Assembly: GCF_003789055.1 (NCBI RefSeq)
Contig: NZ_ML119082.1
Span: 541,130 to 605,129 of the forward strand
DNA from: Histidinibacterium lentulum
Lineage (GTDB): Bacteria; Pseudomonadota; Alphaproteobacteria; Rhodobacterales; Rhodobacteraceae
Direction: 5' to 3'
DNA length: 64,000 bases
Shown here: positions 1 through 8,459 of the stretch, piece by piece
How positions within the stretch are numbered: position 1 is the first letter of the stretch
Layout of the letters: each line of letters begins with the position of its first letter
Made by a program: the position numbers and the translations under genes
The notes under the pieces: generated by a model
Databases searched by the model: none
The model's input: only the letters and a program-made list of their open reading frames with translations
What the model was told of the DNA's origin: nothing

Positions 1-480
1 GACCTGCAGCTGGCCGGGCCCTACGGCCAGGGGGCCACGCTCTACCTGAAGGGGCCGTTCCCGCAGGGGACGTCGGCCCAGGGCTGGCAGATGCCCTACA
101 CGCCCGCCGATCTCTTCCGCCGCGGCATCGCGCTGATGGGCGACAGCGGAACGCCGCTCGCCGATCTCGATGCCGAGGGGCGCAACGACGCCATGACGCG
201 GCTGAGCGAGGGGGAGACGGACATCGGCCCGGACATTCCGGCGACGGGCTTATTCGACGAGCTCTGGGCGCTGGTGCGCGAGGGCTACTTCGCCGACCCG
301 ATCTATGGCGGCAACCGCGACTACGCGGGCTGGGAGATGGTGGGCTTCCCCGGCGCCCATGCCTACTACCTCGATTTCGTCGAGGTGAACGCCCCTTACC
401 CCGTCCAGCCCCGCGGCATCGCCCATGTCCCCGGCACCAACCGCCCGGCGGAGTTCCCCGGCGCGCGGCGGGGGGGCTGA
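1..480 (+). CDS. Gluconate 2-dehydrogenase subunit 3 family protein (5' end missing)
   Basis: The reading frame is open from base 1, so the start lies upstream of the window; 159 residues are visible. The C-terminal half carries the family's hallmark, an EGYFADPIYGGNRD stretch followed by GWEMVGFPGA. These small subunits accompany membrane-bound, periplasm-facing FAD dehydrogenases of the GMC type and usually carry the Tat signal for the complex; that part would be outside the window. The next gene, a GMC dehydrogenase, starts 3 bases after the stop, so the two almost certainly form one complex. The oxidised substrate cannot be told from sequence. Confidence 0.85.
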   Translation, partial: DLQLAGPYGQGATLYLKGPFPQGTSAQGWQMPYTPADLFRRGIALMGDSGTPLADLDAEGRNDAMTRLSEGETDIGPDIPATGLFDELWALVREGYFADPIYGGNRDYAGWEMVGFPGAHAYYLDFVEVNAPYPVQPRGIAHVPGTNRPAEFPGARRGG

Positions 481-483
481 GGC

Positions 484-2262
484 ATGGTCACGACGCTTCC
501 CAAGACAGATGTGGTGATCGTGGGTGCGGGCTGGACCGGCCTCGCCGCGGCCTACGAGCTTGCCCATAACGGGCAGCGCTGCGTGGTGCTGGAACGCGGC
601 AGCTACCGCCACGACGCCACCGATTTCGCCGGCCCCGAGGAGCATGACGAGCTGAAATACGCCCGGCGCAAGGAGCACATGATCGACACGCCGGTGAAAA
701 CGCTGTCGTTCCGCAACAACCGGGACGAACAGGCGCTCCCGATGCGGCGGCTGGGGTCCTTCCTGCCCGGAAAGGGGCTCGGTGGCGCGGGCATCCACTG
801 GAACGGCCAGCTCTGGCGGCCGCTGCCCTCGGATCTCGAGATGCGCAGCCATTACACGGACCGCTACGGTGCCAGCATCCTCGACGGGATGACCGTGCAA
901 GACTGGGGCGTCACCTATGACGAACTCGAGCCGCATCTCGATTTCTTCGACCGGATCTGCGGGACGGCGGGCATCGCGGGCAATATCGGCGGAGAGATCC
1001 AGGAGGGCGGAAACCCCTTCGAGGGGCCGCGGAGCGCGCCCTACCCGAACCCGCCGATGAAGACGCCGCCGCCCTTGCAGCGGTTTCACGACGCGGCGCA
1101 GGGCATGGGGCTGCATCCGTTCCAGATGCCCTCGGCGAACGTCACCCAGTCCTACGAGAACCCGTATGGCGCGCAGCTTCATCCCTGCACCTATTGCGGC
1201 TTCTGCGAGCGGTTCGGCTGCGGCTACTATGCCAAGGCGGACCCGATCATCTGCATCTACGACCGGCTGAAGGGGCACGAGAATTTCGAGCTGAGGTTCG
1301 AGACCCATGTGCTCCGGGTCGAGAAATCCTCGGACGGGCAGACGGTCACCGGGGTGACCTATGTGGATGCCGAGGGGCGCGAGGTGTTCCAGCCGGCGGA
1401 CGTGGTGTGCCTCAATGCCTACGGGCTCTGGAACGTGCACCTCATGCTCGTCTCGGGCCTGGGCGAACGCTACGACCCCGCCACGGGCGAGGGAACGCTG
1501 GGCCGCAACTATGCCTACCAGACCATCGCCGCGGTTTCCGTGATCTTCGAGGAGGACGTCTGGTCGAACCCCTTCATCGGCGCGGGCGCGCTGGGGATGA
1601 CGGTGGACGACTACAACGGCGACAATTTCGATCACACCGGGCTCGGTTTCGTGGGCGGCGGCTACATCTCGGCCAACCAGACGAACGGCCGGCCGATCAA
1701 CTATCAGCCGGTGCCGCCCGGAACGCCGTCCTGGGGCCTCGAGTGGAAGCAGGCCCTGCGGGAGACCTATGCGCACCATGTGGGGATCGTCTGCCATGGC
1801 TCCTCGATGTCGGTGCCGGAGAACTATCTCGACCTCGACCCGACCTGGACGGACGACTACGGCCAGCCGTTGCTGCGGCTGACCTTCGACTTTCCCGACA
1901 ACGACCGGCGGATGGCGGCCTGGGTGCTCGACCGCGCCGAGGAGATCGCCCGGAACATGGAGGGCGTGCGGCACATCTCCACCAGCAACAACGCGGCGGA
2001 GGGCGAAGCCTATTCCATCGTGCCCTACCAGACCACGCACAACACCGGCGGCGCGGTCATGGGCACCGATCCCGCCACGAGCGTGGTCAACCGCTACGGA
2101 CAGCACTGGGATTACCACAACGTCTTCGTATTCGGCGCCTGCCTCTTTCCGCAGAACCTCGGCTACAACCCCACGGGTCCGCTGATGGGGCTCGCCTACT
2201 GGACGATCGAGCACATGAAGCGGGACTACCTGCCCGATCCCCGCCCGCTGATGGACGCCTGA
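484..2262 (+). CDS. GMC-family FAD-dependent dehydrogenase, catalytic large subunit
   Basis: A 592-residue flavoprotein expected to oxidise an alcohol, sugar or sugar acid and pass electrons to a cytochrome c. The N-terminus has an FAD-binding GAGWTG (residues 14-19). The C-terminus has the GMC catalytic region, with HNTGG around His519 and NPTGPLMGLAYW near residue 565. Residues 235-246 form a C-x2-C-x2-C-x4-C cluster. In the related FAD glucose dehydrogenases, cysteines in this region hold a [3Fe-4S] centre that relays electrons; assigning that here is inference. No signal peptide is visible, consistent with export on the partner small subunit. The start at 484 follows a GGGGGG/GAGGC tract at the previous stop. 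The cytochrome c gene follows after 11 bases. Confidence 0.88.
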   Translation: MVTTLPKTDVVIVGAGWTGLAAAYELAHNGQRCVVLERGSYRHDATDFAGPEEHDELKYARRKEHMIDTPVKTLSFRNNRDEQALPMRRLGSFLPGKGLGGAGIHWNGQLWRPLPSDLEMRSHYTDRYGASILDGMTVQDWGVTYDELEPHLDFFDRICGTAGIAGNIGGEIQEGGNPFEGPRSAPYPNPPMKTPPPLQRFHDAAQGMGLHPFQMPSANVTQSYENPYGAQLHPCTYCGFCERFGCGYYAKADPIICIYDRLKGHENFELRFETHVLRVEKSSDGQTVTGVTYVDAEGREVFQPADVVCLNAYGLWNVHLMLVSGLGERYDPATGEGTLGRNYAYQTIAAVSVIFEEDVWSNPFIGAGALGMTVDDYNGDNFDHTGLGFVGGGYISANQTNGRPINYQPVPPGTPSWGLEWKQALRETYAHHVGIVCHGSSMSVPENYLDLDPTWTDDYGQPLLRLTFDFPDNDRRMAAWVLDRAEEIARNMEGVRHISTSNNAAEGEAYSIVPYQTTHNTGGAVMGTDPATSVVNRYGQHWDYHNVFVFGACLFPQNLGYNPTGPLMGLAYWTIEHMKRDYLPDPRPLMDA

Positions 2263-2273
2263 AGGAGACCGCG

Positions 2274-3152
2274 ATGCCGACGCGCAAGACCAGACTGACC
2301 GCCGGCGCCGCTGTCGCGATCGCCGTGGCCGTGGCCGTGCCGATGCTGACGGACGCCCAGGATTACGCGCCCTTCACCGGGGGGCCGACGGCGGACGATC
2401 TCGACCGCCTGCTCGAGGAACCGGACGACGCGCTCGTCGTGCCGGGACGCGAGCCCGTGGACGAGGCGACGCTGGAGGCGGGCCGGCTCGTGGCCATGGG
2501 CGGCACCGAGGCGGGCGGCTCCTCCATGGCCTGCATCACCTGCCACGGGGCCAACGGGCAGGGCGACGGGTCCGGCGCCTTTCCGCGTCTTACCGGCCAG
2601 CCCGCCTGGTATCTCTACAAGCAGCTCGCGGACTATGCCGAAGGCTCGCGTCCGAACCGCGTGATGTCGGGCATCGCCGAGCGCATGACGGAGGCGGAGA
2701 TGGAGGCGGTGGCGCTCTACTACGCTGCCGTGGATGCACCCTTCCGGCCCGTGCGCGGAGAGGTCAACGGCCTGACGCTGCAATGGGGCGGCCAGCTCGC
2801 CGCGGTGGGATCGGCCGAACAGGGCATTCCCGCCTGCGTCAACTGCCACGGGGCCAGCGGCTCCGGACTGCCGCCCTCGGTCCCCTACCTCGCCGGGCAG
2901 TATGCCGACTACATGGTGCTGCAGCTGCAGCTCTGGAAGGCCGGAATCCGCGACAACGACGCCATGGACGTGATGTCCACCATCGCTGACAAGATGACCG
3001 AGGAGGACATGCGCGCGGTCTCGGAGTATTTCGCCCGCGTCCGGCCCGAGGAGGATCGTCGGGAGGGGTCCGGGGGAGCCGTCCGCATCCTTGAGCAGGA
3101 AGAGCCCGTCGCCGCGCCCGATGCGAACGCCCTCCTGCCGCTCGGCGACTAG
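2274..3152 (+). CDS. Dihaem cytochrome c (c4-like)
   Basis: A 292-residue exported cytochrome with two CxxCH haem-binding motifs: CITCH at residues 87-91 and CVNCH at 188-192. Each sits in a class I cytochrome c fold, and the two halves look duplicated (HGANGQGDGSG and HGASGSGLPPS after the haem motifs). A signal peptide covers about residues 1-28 (hydrophobic AVAIAVAVAVPML, cleavage near DAQ). It is the likely electron acceptor of the GMC dehydrogenase and donor to the caa3 oxidase encoded next. The start at 2274 follows a GAAGGAGA ribosome-binding site. The C-terminal 40 residues are low-complexity and acidic. Confidence 0.88.
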   Translation: MPTRKTRLTAGAAVAIAVAVAVPMLTDAQDYAPFTGGPTADDLDRLLEEPDDALVVPGREPVDEATLEAGRLVAMGGTEAGGSSMACITCHGANGQGDGSGAFPRLTGQPAWYLYKQLADYAEGSRPNRVMSGIAERMTEAEMEAVALYYAAVDAPFRPVRGEVNGLTLQWGGQLAAVGSAEQGIPACVNCHGASGSGLPPSVPYLAGQYADYMVLQLQLWKAGIRDNDAMDVMSTIADKMTEEDMRAVSEYFARVRPEEDRREGSGGAVRILEQEEPVAAPDANALLPLGD

Positions 3153-3194
3153 GCCCGCCATGACCAGCCGTGCCATCAGTCCGCGGGGCGCCGC

Positions 3195-4136
3195 ATGACC
3201 GACCGTGCCGACAGCACCCTGGGCGTGTTCGGCGCCCAGTCGAGCCTCCTGCCCGCGGGCGAGGGCGCCGCGGCGGCGCTGGGTCTGACCAACGCGATGA
3301 CGCTGGGGGGCGCCGCGATCTTCGTCATTGTCATGGCGTTCGTCTGGCTCGCCTGGCGGCGGCAGACGGGCGGGCGGACCTGGTGGATCCTCGGGGGCGG
3401 CGTCGTCTTTCCGCTGGTGGTGCTGGCGCTGCTCTTCGTGGCCTCCACCGGCGTCCTGCGCGCGGTGGCGGGCGGACGCGAGGATGCGGCGCTGACGATC
3501 GAGGTGACCGGCCACCAGTTCTGGTGGGACGTCGTCTACGACCCCGGGGGCCTTGCCATCCGCGACGCCAACGAGGTGGTGATGCCCGTGGGCGTCCCGG
3601 TGCGGATCGTGCTGAAATCAGAGGACGTGATCCATTCCTTCTGGGTCCCCAAGGTCGCGGGCAAGATGGACATGATCCCCGGCCGGGTGAACGAGACGGT
3701 GATGACCGCCACCGAGGCCGGCCGTTTCCGCGGGCAATGCGCCGAGTTCTGCGGCCTGTCGCATCCGCTGATGGCCTTCGAGATGGTGGCCGTGCCGCCC
3801 GACCATTTCCGCGCCTTCCTCGAGGACCTGCAGGGGGATGCGGCGGACGTGGCGGGACCCGCCGCCCGGGGCCGCGAGGTCTTTCTCGAGGCCGGCTGCG
3901 CCGCCTGCCACGCCGTCCGCGGCGTGGCCGAGGGCGCCCGGCTCGGCCCGGACCTCACCCGCGTGGGCGGCCGCGCCGCGCTGGGCGCGGGCATGTGGCC
4001 GATGAACGAAGGCAGTCTCGCGGGCTGGATCGCCGACGTGCAGGACATGAAGCCGGGCGCGAACATGCCCTCCTACGCTCACCTGTCCGGCCCCGATCTG
4101 CGCGCGCTGGCCCAGTGGCTGGGGAGCCTGCGATGA
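3195..4136 (+). CDS. ctaC: Cytochrome c oxidase subunit II with fused cytochrome c domain (caa3 type)
   Basis: A 313-residue subunit II. Two N-terminal membrane helices (about residues 35-55 and 62-85) precede a periplasmic cupredoxin domain with the full CuA ligand set: His147, Cys182, Glu184, Cys186, His190 and Met193. A C-terminal cytochrome c domain follows, with CAACH at residues 235-239 and a likely Met ligand in GANMPSY. This fusion defines caa3-type oxidases, in which subunit II accepts electrons through its own haem c before CuA. It sits 42 bases after the dihaem cytochrome c gene and ahead of subunit I. Confidence 0.93.
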   Translation: MTDRADSTLGVFGAQSSLLPAGEGAAAALGLTNAMTLGGAAIFVIVMAFVWLAWRRQTGGRTWWILGGGVVFPLVVLALLFVASTGVLRAVAGGREDAALTIEVTGHQFWWDVVYDPGGLAIRDANEVVMPVGVPVRIVLKSEDVIHSFWVPKVAGKMDMIPGRVNETVMTATEAGRFRGQCAEFCGLSHPLMAFEMVAVPPDHFRAFLEDLQGDAADVAGPAARGREVFLEAGCAACHAVRGVAEGARLGPDLTRVGGRAALGAGMWPMNEGSLAGWIADVQDMKPGANMPSYAHLSGPDLRALAQWLGSLR

Positions 4137-4182
4137 CCGCCCACCCATACGGCCCGGAGCACCGTCTCCCCCGTTTCTCCGG

Positions 4183-4236
4183 CCCGACATATCCGGGGGG
4201 AGTCGCCGCGGGCGACGGGCGCAGCGCCCCCTCCGT
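4183..4236. repeat. Intergenic GC-rich palindromic element between ctaC and ctaD
   Basis: The 130-base gap between subunit II and subunit I contains stacked inverted repeats: GTCGCC/GGCGAC (4202-4207 with 4211-4216) and GGGCG/CGCCC (4217-4221 with 4225-4229), preceded by a six-G run. It could form an mRNA hairpin that tunes expression between the two genes, or be a copy of a dispersed intergenic palindrome. The latter is inference, as no second copy was found in this window. Confidence 0.45.
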
Positions 4237-4266
4237 CGGCGCCGCCGCCCCCGAAGGAGCCGCGCA

Positions 4267-6792
4267 ATGGCGGTGACCGATCCCGAAACCCGGACCCCCT
4301 ACGGCGGCGCGCGCAAGGGCGAGCCCGGCAAGACCTTCGACGAGATCTGGCAGCAGCCGCGGGGCCTGCGCTACTGGTCCGCCGTCAGCCACCAGGCGGT
4401 CGGCAAGCGGTTCATCGTCACGGGCTTCTGCTTCTTCCTGATCGCCGGGGTCCTCGCGCTCCTGGTCAGGACCCAGCTCATCGTGCCCGGGAACACCTTC
4501 CTCGACAGCGAGACCTACAACCAGGTCTTCACGATGCACGGGACGCTGATGATGTTCCTGTTCGCGATCCCCATTCTCGGGGGGTTCGCGGTCTATCTCA
4601 TTCCGATGATGCTGGGCGCGCGGGACCTGATCTTTCCGCGGCTCGGGGCCTTCGGCTACTGGTGCTACCTGTTCGGGGGCATCATCCTGATGTCGTCGTT
4701 CCTCTTCGACGCCGCCCCGGACGGCGGCTGGTTCATGTACACCCCCCTGTCGTCGAACGAGTATTCGCCGGGCGCCGGACCCGACTTCTGGCTCATCGGG
4801 ATCACCTTCGCCGAGATCGCCTCGGTCGCCACGGCGGTGGAGCTGATCGCAGCCATCCTCTGCGCCCGCGCGCCCGGCATGTCGCTGACGAAGATGCCGA
4901 TCTTCGCGTGGTACATCCTGATCTTCGCCTTCATGATCGCCGTCGGCTTTCCGCCGCTGATCATCGGCTCGATCCTGCTCGAGGCCCAGCGGCTCCTGGG
5001 CCTGCCGTTCTACGACGCGGCGCTGGGCGGCGATCCCCTGCTCTGGCAGCACCTCTTCTGGCTCTTCGGCCATCCCGAGGTCTACATCATCTTCCTGCCC
5101 GCCGCGGGCATGGTGGCGACGATGCTGCCCACCTTCGTGGGCAAGCCGCTTTTCGGCTACGGCTTCGTCGTCGCGGCGGTGATCTCCATGGGGTTCATCT
5201 CCTTCGGGCTCTGGGCGCACCACATGTTCGCCACCGGCCTGCCGATCCTGTCGCTGACGCTGTTCTCGGCGGCGTCCACCATGGTCGCGGTGCCCACGGG
5301 CGTGCAGATCTTCTCCTTCATCGCGACCTTGGCCGAGGCGCGGCCGCGGCTGACGGTGCCCATGCATTTCATCCTCGGGTTCCTGTTCATCTTCGTCCTG
5401 GGCGGGCTGACGGGCGTCATGCTCGCGAGCGTGCCCTTCAACCTGCAGGCCCATGACAGCTACTTCGTCGTGGCGCATCTGCATTACGTGCTGATCGGCG
5501 GCATGGTCTTTCCGCTCTTCGGCGCCTTCTACTACTGGGCGCCGCTCTTCACCGGGCGGATGATGTCGGAGGTGCTGGGGCGCTGGGTCTTCTGGCTGAT
5601 GTTCACCGGCTTCAACCTGACCTTCCTGCTGATGCACCTGACCGGGATGCGGGGAATGCCGCGGCGCATCGCGACCTATCCCGAGGGCATCGGCTGGGAC
5701 AGGCTCAACCTTTTGTCGACGCTGGGGTCCTACATCCTCGCCGCGGGCGTCCTGCTCTTCGTGGTGGATTTCATCCGGCACCGCCGGGTCGGCCCCCATG
5801 CAGGACGCAACCCCTGGGGCGCCGCGACGCTGGAATGGCTCTATCCGCTGCCGAATCCCAATTTCAACTTCCACGCCATCCCTGCGGTGCGCAGCCGCGA
5901 GCCGCTCTGGGACCAGCCCGAGCTGACGGACCGGCGGGCGGAGCGGATCGACGGCGTCCTGCGCGGCACGGCGGACAGCCGGCGGGAGACGATCTCCTGC
6001 GACCCGATCACCGGCGAGCCGATCCAGATCGCGCGCCTGCCGCATCCGACCTGGACGCCGTTCTTCGCGGCACTGGGGCTGGCGGTGGCCTTCGGGGCGC
6101 TTCTGGCCTCGTTCTACTGGATCTCGCTCGCGGGTCTCTGCTTCTCGGTGCTGGTGTTCCTTCTCTGGGCCTGGGAGCCCTCGGACGCCGGGGTCCTGCG
6201 CCCGGACGGGATGGGGCGGACGCTGCCGGTGGATCTCGCCGACCGGCGCAGTCACACCCATGTGGTGGTCGTGGGCCTGCTGCTGGTGCTTTTCGCGCTC
6301 CACGCCTCCCTGATCTTCGGCGGGCTCTACCTGTGGAACGTCGTGCCGGACTTCGCGGAGCTGACGGTCCGGCCCCTCGGACTGCCGCTCATCCTCGCCG
6401 CGGGCGCCGCCCTGGCGATGGCCGTCGCGGGGACGGTTGCCCGCCGGTGGGCGCTGTCGGAGCGGATCGGGGCGAGCGGCGCGATGTCGGGGCTCACGGC
6501 CCTCCTCGCTGCAGGAACGACGGCGGCGCTGGGTTGGGCGATCCTGCCGGTCTCGCCCTTCGACACGGCGCTGGGCGCGGTGATCTGGGCCACGGTGACC
6601 TTCGTCGCCGTCCTGTCGGCGGCCGCGGTGCTCTGGGGGCTGTTCAACCTCGCCCGCGATCTCACCGGGGCCACGCGACCCGGGCAGGCGCGGCACGCCT
6701 TCAACCTCGCCACCTATGCCAAGGGCCTCGCCGCGATGGCGCTGGCGACGGCGGGTCTCCTGCTGGCCTTCGCCCTGACGGGAGGCGCGTGA
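4267..6792 (+). CDS. ctaD: Cytochrome c oxidase subunit I fused to a subunit III-like domain
   Basis: An 841-residue membrane protein, the proton-pumping core of the caa3 oxidase. The subunit I part keeps every metal ligand: His91 (haem a), His269-x3-Tyr273 (CuB and the cross-linked Tyr), His318-His319 (CuB), His404 (haem a3) and His406 (haem a). After about residue 590 comes a further multi-helix region, beginning around a SHTHVVVVG stretch near residue 661, that resembles a shortened subunit III. Such I-III fusions are known for caa3 enzymes. The start at 4267 is supported by GAAGGAG upstream. The stop overlaps the start of the next gene (TGATG). Confidence 0.93.
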   Translation: MAVTDPETRTPYGGARKGEPGKTFDEIWQQPRGLRYWSAVSHQAVGKRFIVTGFCFFLIAGVLALLVRTQLIVPGNTFLDSETYNQVFTMHGTLMMFLFAIPILGGFAVYLIPMMLGARDLIFPRLGAFGYWCYLFGGIILMSSFLFDAAPDGGWFMYTPLSSNEYSPGAGPDFWLIGITFAEIASVATAVELIAAILCARAPGMSLTKMPIFAWYILIFAFMIAVGFPPLIIGSILLEAQRLLGLPFYDAALGGDPLLWQHLFWLFGHPEVYIIFLPAAGMVATMLPTFVGKPLFGYGFVVAAVISMGFISFGLWAHHMFATGLPILSLTLFSAASTMVAVPTGVQIFSFIATLAEARPRLTVPMHFILGFLFIFVLGGLTGVMLASVPFNLQAHDSYFVVAHLHYVLIGGMVFPLFGAFYYWAPLFTGRMMSEVLGRWVFWLMFTGFNLTFLLMHLTGMRGMPRRIATYPEGIGWDRLNLLSTLGSYILAAGVLLFVVDFIRHRRVGPHAGRNPWGAATLEWLYPLPNPNFNFHAIPAVRSREPLWDQPELTDRRAERIDGVLRGTADSRRETISCDPITGEPIQIARLPHPTWTPFFAALGLAVAFGALLASFYWISLAGLCFSVLVFLLWAWEPSDAGVLRPDGMGRTLPVDLADRRSHTHVVVVGLLLVLFALHASLIFGGLYLWNVVPDFAELTVRPLGLPLILAAGAALAMAVAGTVARRWALSERIGASGAMSGLTALLAAGTTAALGWAILPVSPFDTALGAVIWATVTFVAVLSAAAVLWGLFNLARDLTGATRPGQARHAFNLATYAKGLAAMALATAGLLLAFALTGGA

Positions 6793-7094
6793 TGGAGCGC
6801 GGGCGCGATATCCTGGCGCTTGTCGCCCCCGGCCTTGTCTGGGCGGTGCATTTCGTCCTCATCTACGCGCTCATTTCGGCGGCCTGCGCGCAGAGGGCGC
6901 TCATCGGTATGGGTACGGTCTGGATCGCGGGGCTGATCCTGACCGTCCTCGGGGTGGTGCTGGCGCTCTGGCCGCTCCGGCTGTCCAATGCGGAGAGCGT
7001 CCGCCGGGCGCTTCTCTGGAGCAGCGGCATCTTCGCCGCCGCCATCGTCGCGGATGGCGCGTTCGTCCTTCTCTTCCAGACCTGCGGAGGCTGA
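6792..7094 (+). CDS. Small three-helix membrane protein of the caa3 operon
   Basis: A 100-residue protein with three predicted membrane helices (about residues 8-30, 38-60 and 70-95) and two lone cysteines (CAQ near residue 33, CGG at the C-terminus). Its start overlaps the ctaD stop by one base and ctaG begins one base after its stop, so it is translationally coupled inside the oxidase operon. No family was recognised with certainty. By position and size it may be a small accessory or subunit IV-like protein of the oxidase, which is inference. Confidence 0.7.
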   Translation: MERGRDILALVAPGLVWAVHFVLIYALISAACAQRALIGMGTVWIAGLILTVLGVVLALWPLRLSNAESVRRALLWSSGIFAAAIVADGAFVLLFQTCGG

Positions 7095-7095
7095 C

Positions 7096-7848
7096 ATGGA
7101 TCCTCTCGCCTACGTTCCGTTCTGCGGCCCGCCGCCCGAGCCGGGGGCGCTGATGTCGCGCTGGCTACTCGATCCGGCCCTGCTTGCCGGGCTGGCTGTG
7201 GCGCTGGGTCTCGGGCTGTGGCTGGCGCGGGACCGGCGGCTGATGGCGGGGGGCTGGGTGCTGGTCGCGCTCCTTTTCGTGTCGCCGCTCTGCGCGCTGT
7301 CGATGGCGCTGTTTTCCGCGCGGGTTGCGCAGCATCTGATGTTGACGCTGGTGGCCGCCCCGCTGATCGCGGCGGCGCTGCCCTCCGTCCGGATGCCGCC
7401 GCTCGCGGCGGCGGGGCTCTTCGCCGCGGCGTTCTGGATCTGGCACGCGCCCGCGCCCTATACCGCGACGCTGGAGAGCGACCTCGTCTACTGGGCGATG
7501 CACCTGTCGCTGTTCGGGGCGGCCGTGCTCCTGTGGTCGGCGCTCGTGGCGGCGGTGCGGGAGGCCCCATTCGCGGCCTTCCTCGCGGTGGCGGTGACGG
7601 CGGCGCAGATGACGCTCTACGCGGTGCTGATCGTGTTGTCGCCCTCGGTCTGGCACGTCTGGCACCTGAGCACGGCGCCGCTCTGGGGACTGTCGGCGCT
7701 GGCGGACCAGGCGCTGGCGGGCGCCCTGATGTGGGTCGGCGGGGGACTCCTGATGGCGGTCAGCGTGGCGCTGGTGCTGTCGCGGCGGTTCCTCGCGGGA
7801 ACAGCCGCGGGCGGCCGGACGTTGGCCGCGCAGGAGAGTTCGACGTGA
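7096..7848 (+). CDS. ctaG: Cytochrome c oxidase assembly protein CtaG (caa3 type)
   Basis: A 250-residue polytopic membrane protein with about six to seven helices. It matches the caa3_CtaG family, with a C-P start region (FCGPPPEPG), the FWIWHAPAPYT motif in the middle and a late SVWHVWHLSTAPLWGLSALADQ segment with histidines at membrane borders. Family members are needed for assembly of caa3 oxidases, probably in copper delivery. Its last four bases overlap the GTG start of the next cytochrome gene. Confidence 0.88.
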   Translation: MDPLAYVPFCGPPPEPGALMSRWLLDPALLAGLAVALGLGLWLARDRRLMAGGWVLVALLFVSPLCALSMALFSARVAQHLMLTLVAAPLIAAALPSVRMPPLAAAGLFAAAFWIWHAPAPYTATLESDLVYWAMHLSLFGAAVLLWSALVAAVREAPFAAFLAVAVTAAQMTLYAVLIVLSPSVWHVWHLSTAPLWGLSALADQALAGALMWVGGGLLMAVSVALVLSRRFLAGTAAGGRTLAAQESST

Positions 7849-8459
7849 GACACTGGAAGATCATCCTCGCCGTGGCCCTGTTGATCGCGCTGGTGCTGAT
7901 CCTCTGGCCGGAACGGGCGCGGGCGCAGTCCAACGCGATCCTCGACTGCACGACCTGCCACGTCACCTCCGGGCCGCCGCCCGAGGAGGCGGCGCTCTAT
8001 CCCGTGCTGAACGGCAAGCCCTCGCGCTATATCGAGCGGCAGCTCTGGGCCTACCGCGAGGACTACCGGGAGCATCCGCAGATGAGCGCCACGGCGACCG
8101 CGCTGGGCGAGGGAGCGGCGGCGGCGGCGCGGCTTTACGCGGACCTGCCGCCGATCCGGGTGACCGAGCCGGAGGGCGAGGCGCCGGCGCTGATCACCGA
8201 GGGCGACTGGGAGCGGGGGCTGGCGCCATGTTCCATGTGTCACGGCCTCGAGGAGGACATGCGGGCGCAGCTTGCGCCGCTGCTGCACGGCCAGCCGCGG
8301 AGCTACCTCGCCCATGAACTGCGGGCCTATGCGGACGGCACCCGGCGGAGCGACCCGATGGGACGGATGCGCGCCTATGCGAGCCGGCTGACGGAGAGCG
8401 AGATCGGCGAGCTGGCGGCGTGGTACGCCAGTTCGCGCGAAGGGGTGGATGTGGAATGA
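7845..8459 (+). CDS. Dihaem cytochrome c, membrane-anchored or exported
   Basis: A 204-residue cytochrome starting with GTG in a GTGA overlap with ctaG. A hydrophobic N-terminal segment (residues 5-21) is followed by RARAQ, which could be a signal-peptide cleavage site or leave an anchor. Two haem motifs are present: CTTCH at 35-39 and CSMCH at 129-133. Spacing and repeat structure resemble the dihaem c4 family and the cytochrome encoded at 2274. It probably shuttles electrons between the dehydrogenase and the oxidase. Its stop overlaps the next start (ATGA). Confidence 0.85.
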   Translation: MRHWKIILAVALLIALVLILWPERARAQSNAILDCTTCHVTSGPPPEEAALYPVLNGKPSRYIERQLWAYREDYREHPQMSATATALGEGAAAAARLYADLPPIRVTEPEGEAPALITEGDWERGLAPCSMCHGLEEDMRAQLAPLLHGQPRSYLAHELRAYADGTRRSDPMGRMRAYASRLTESEIGELAAWYASSREGVDVE

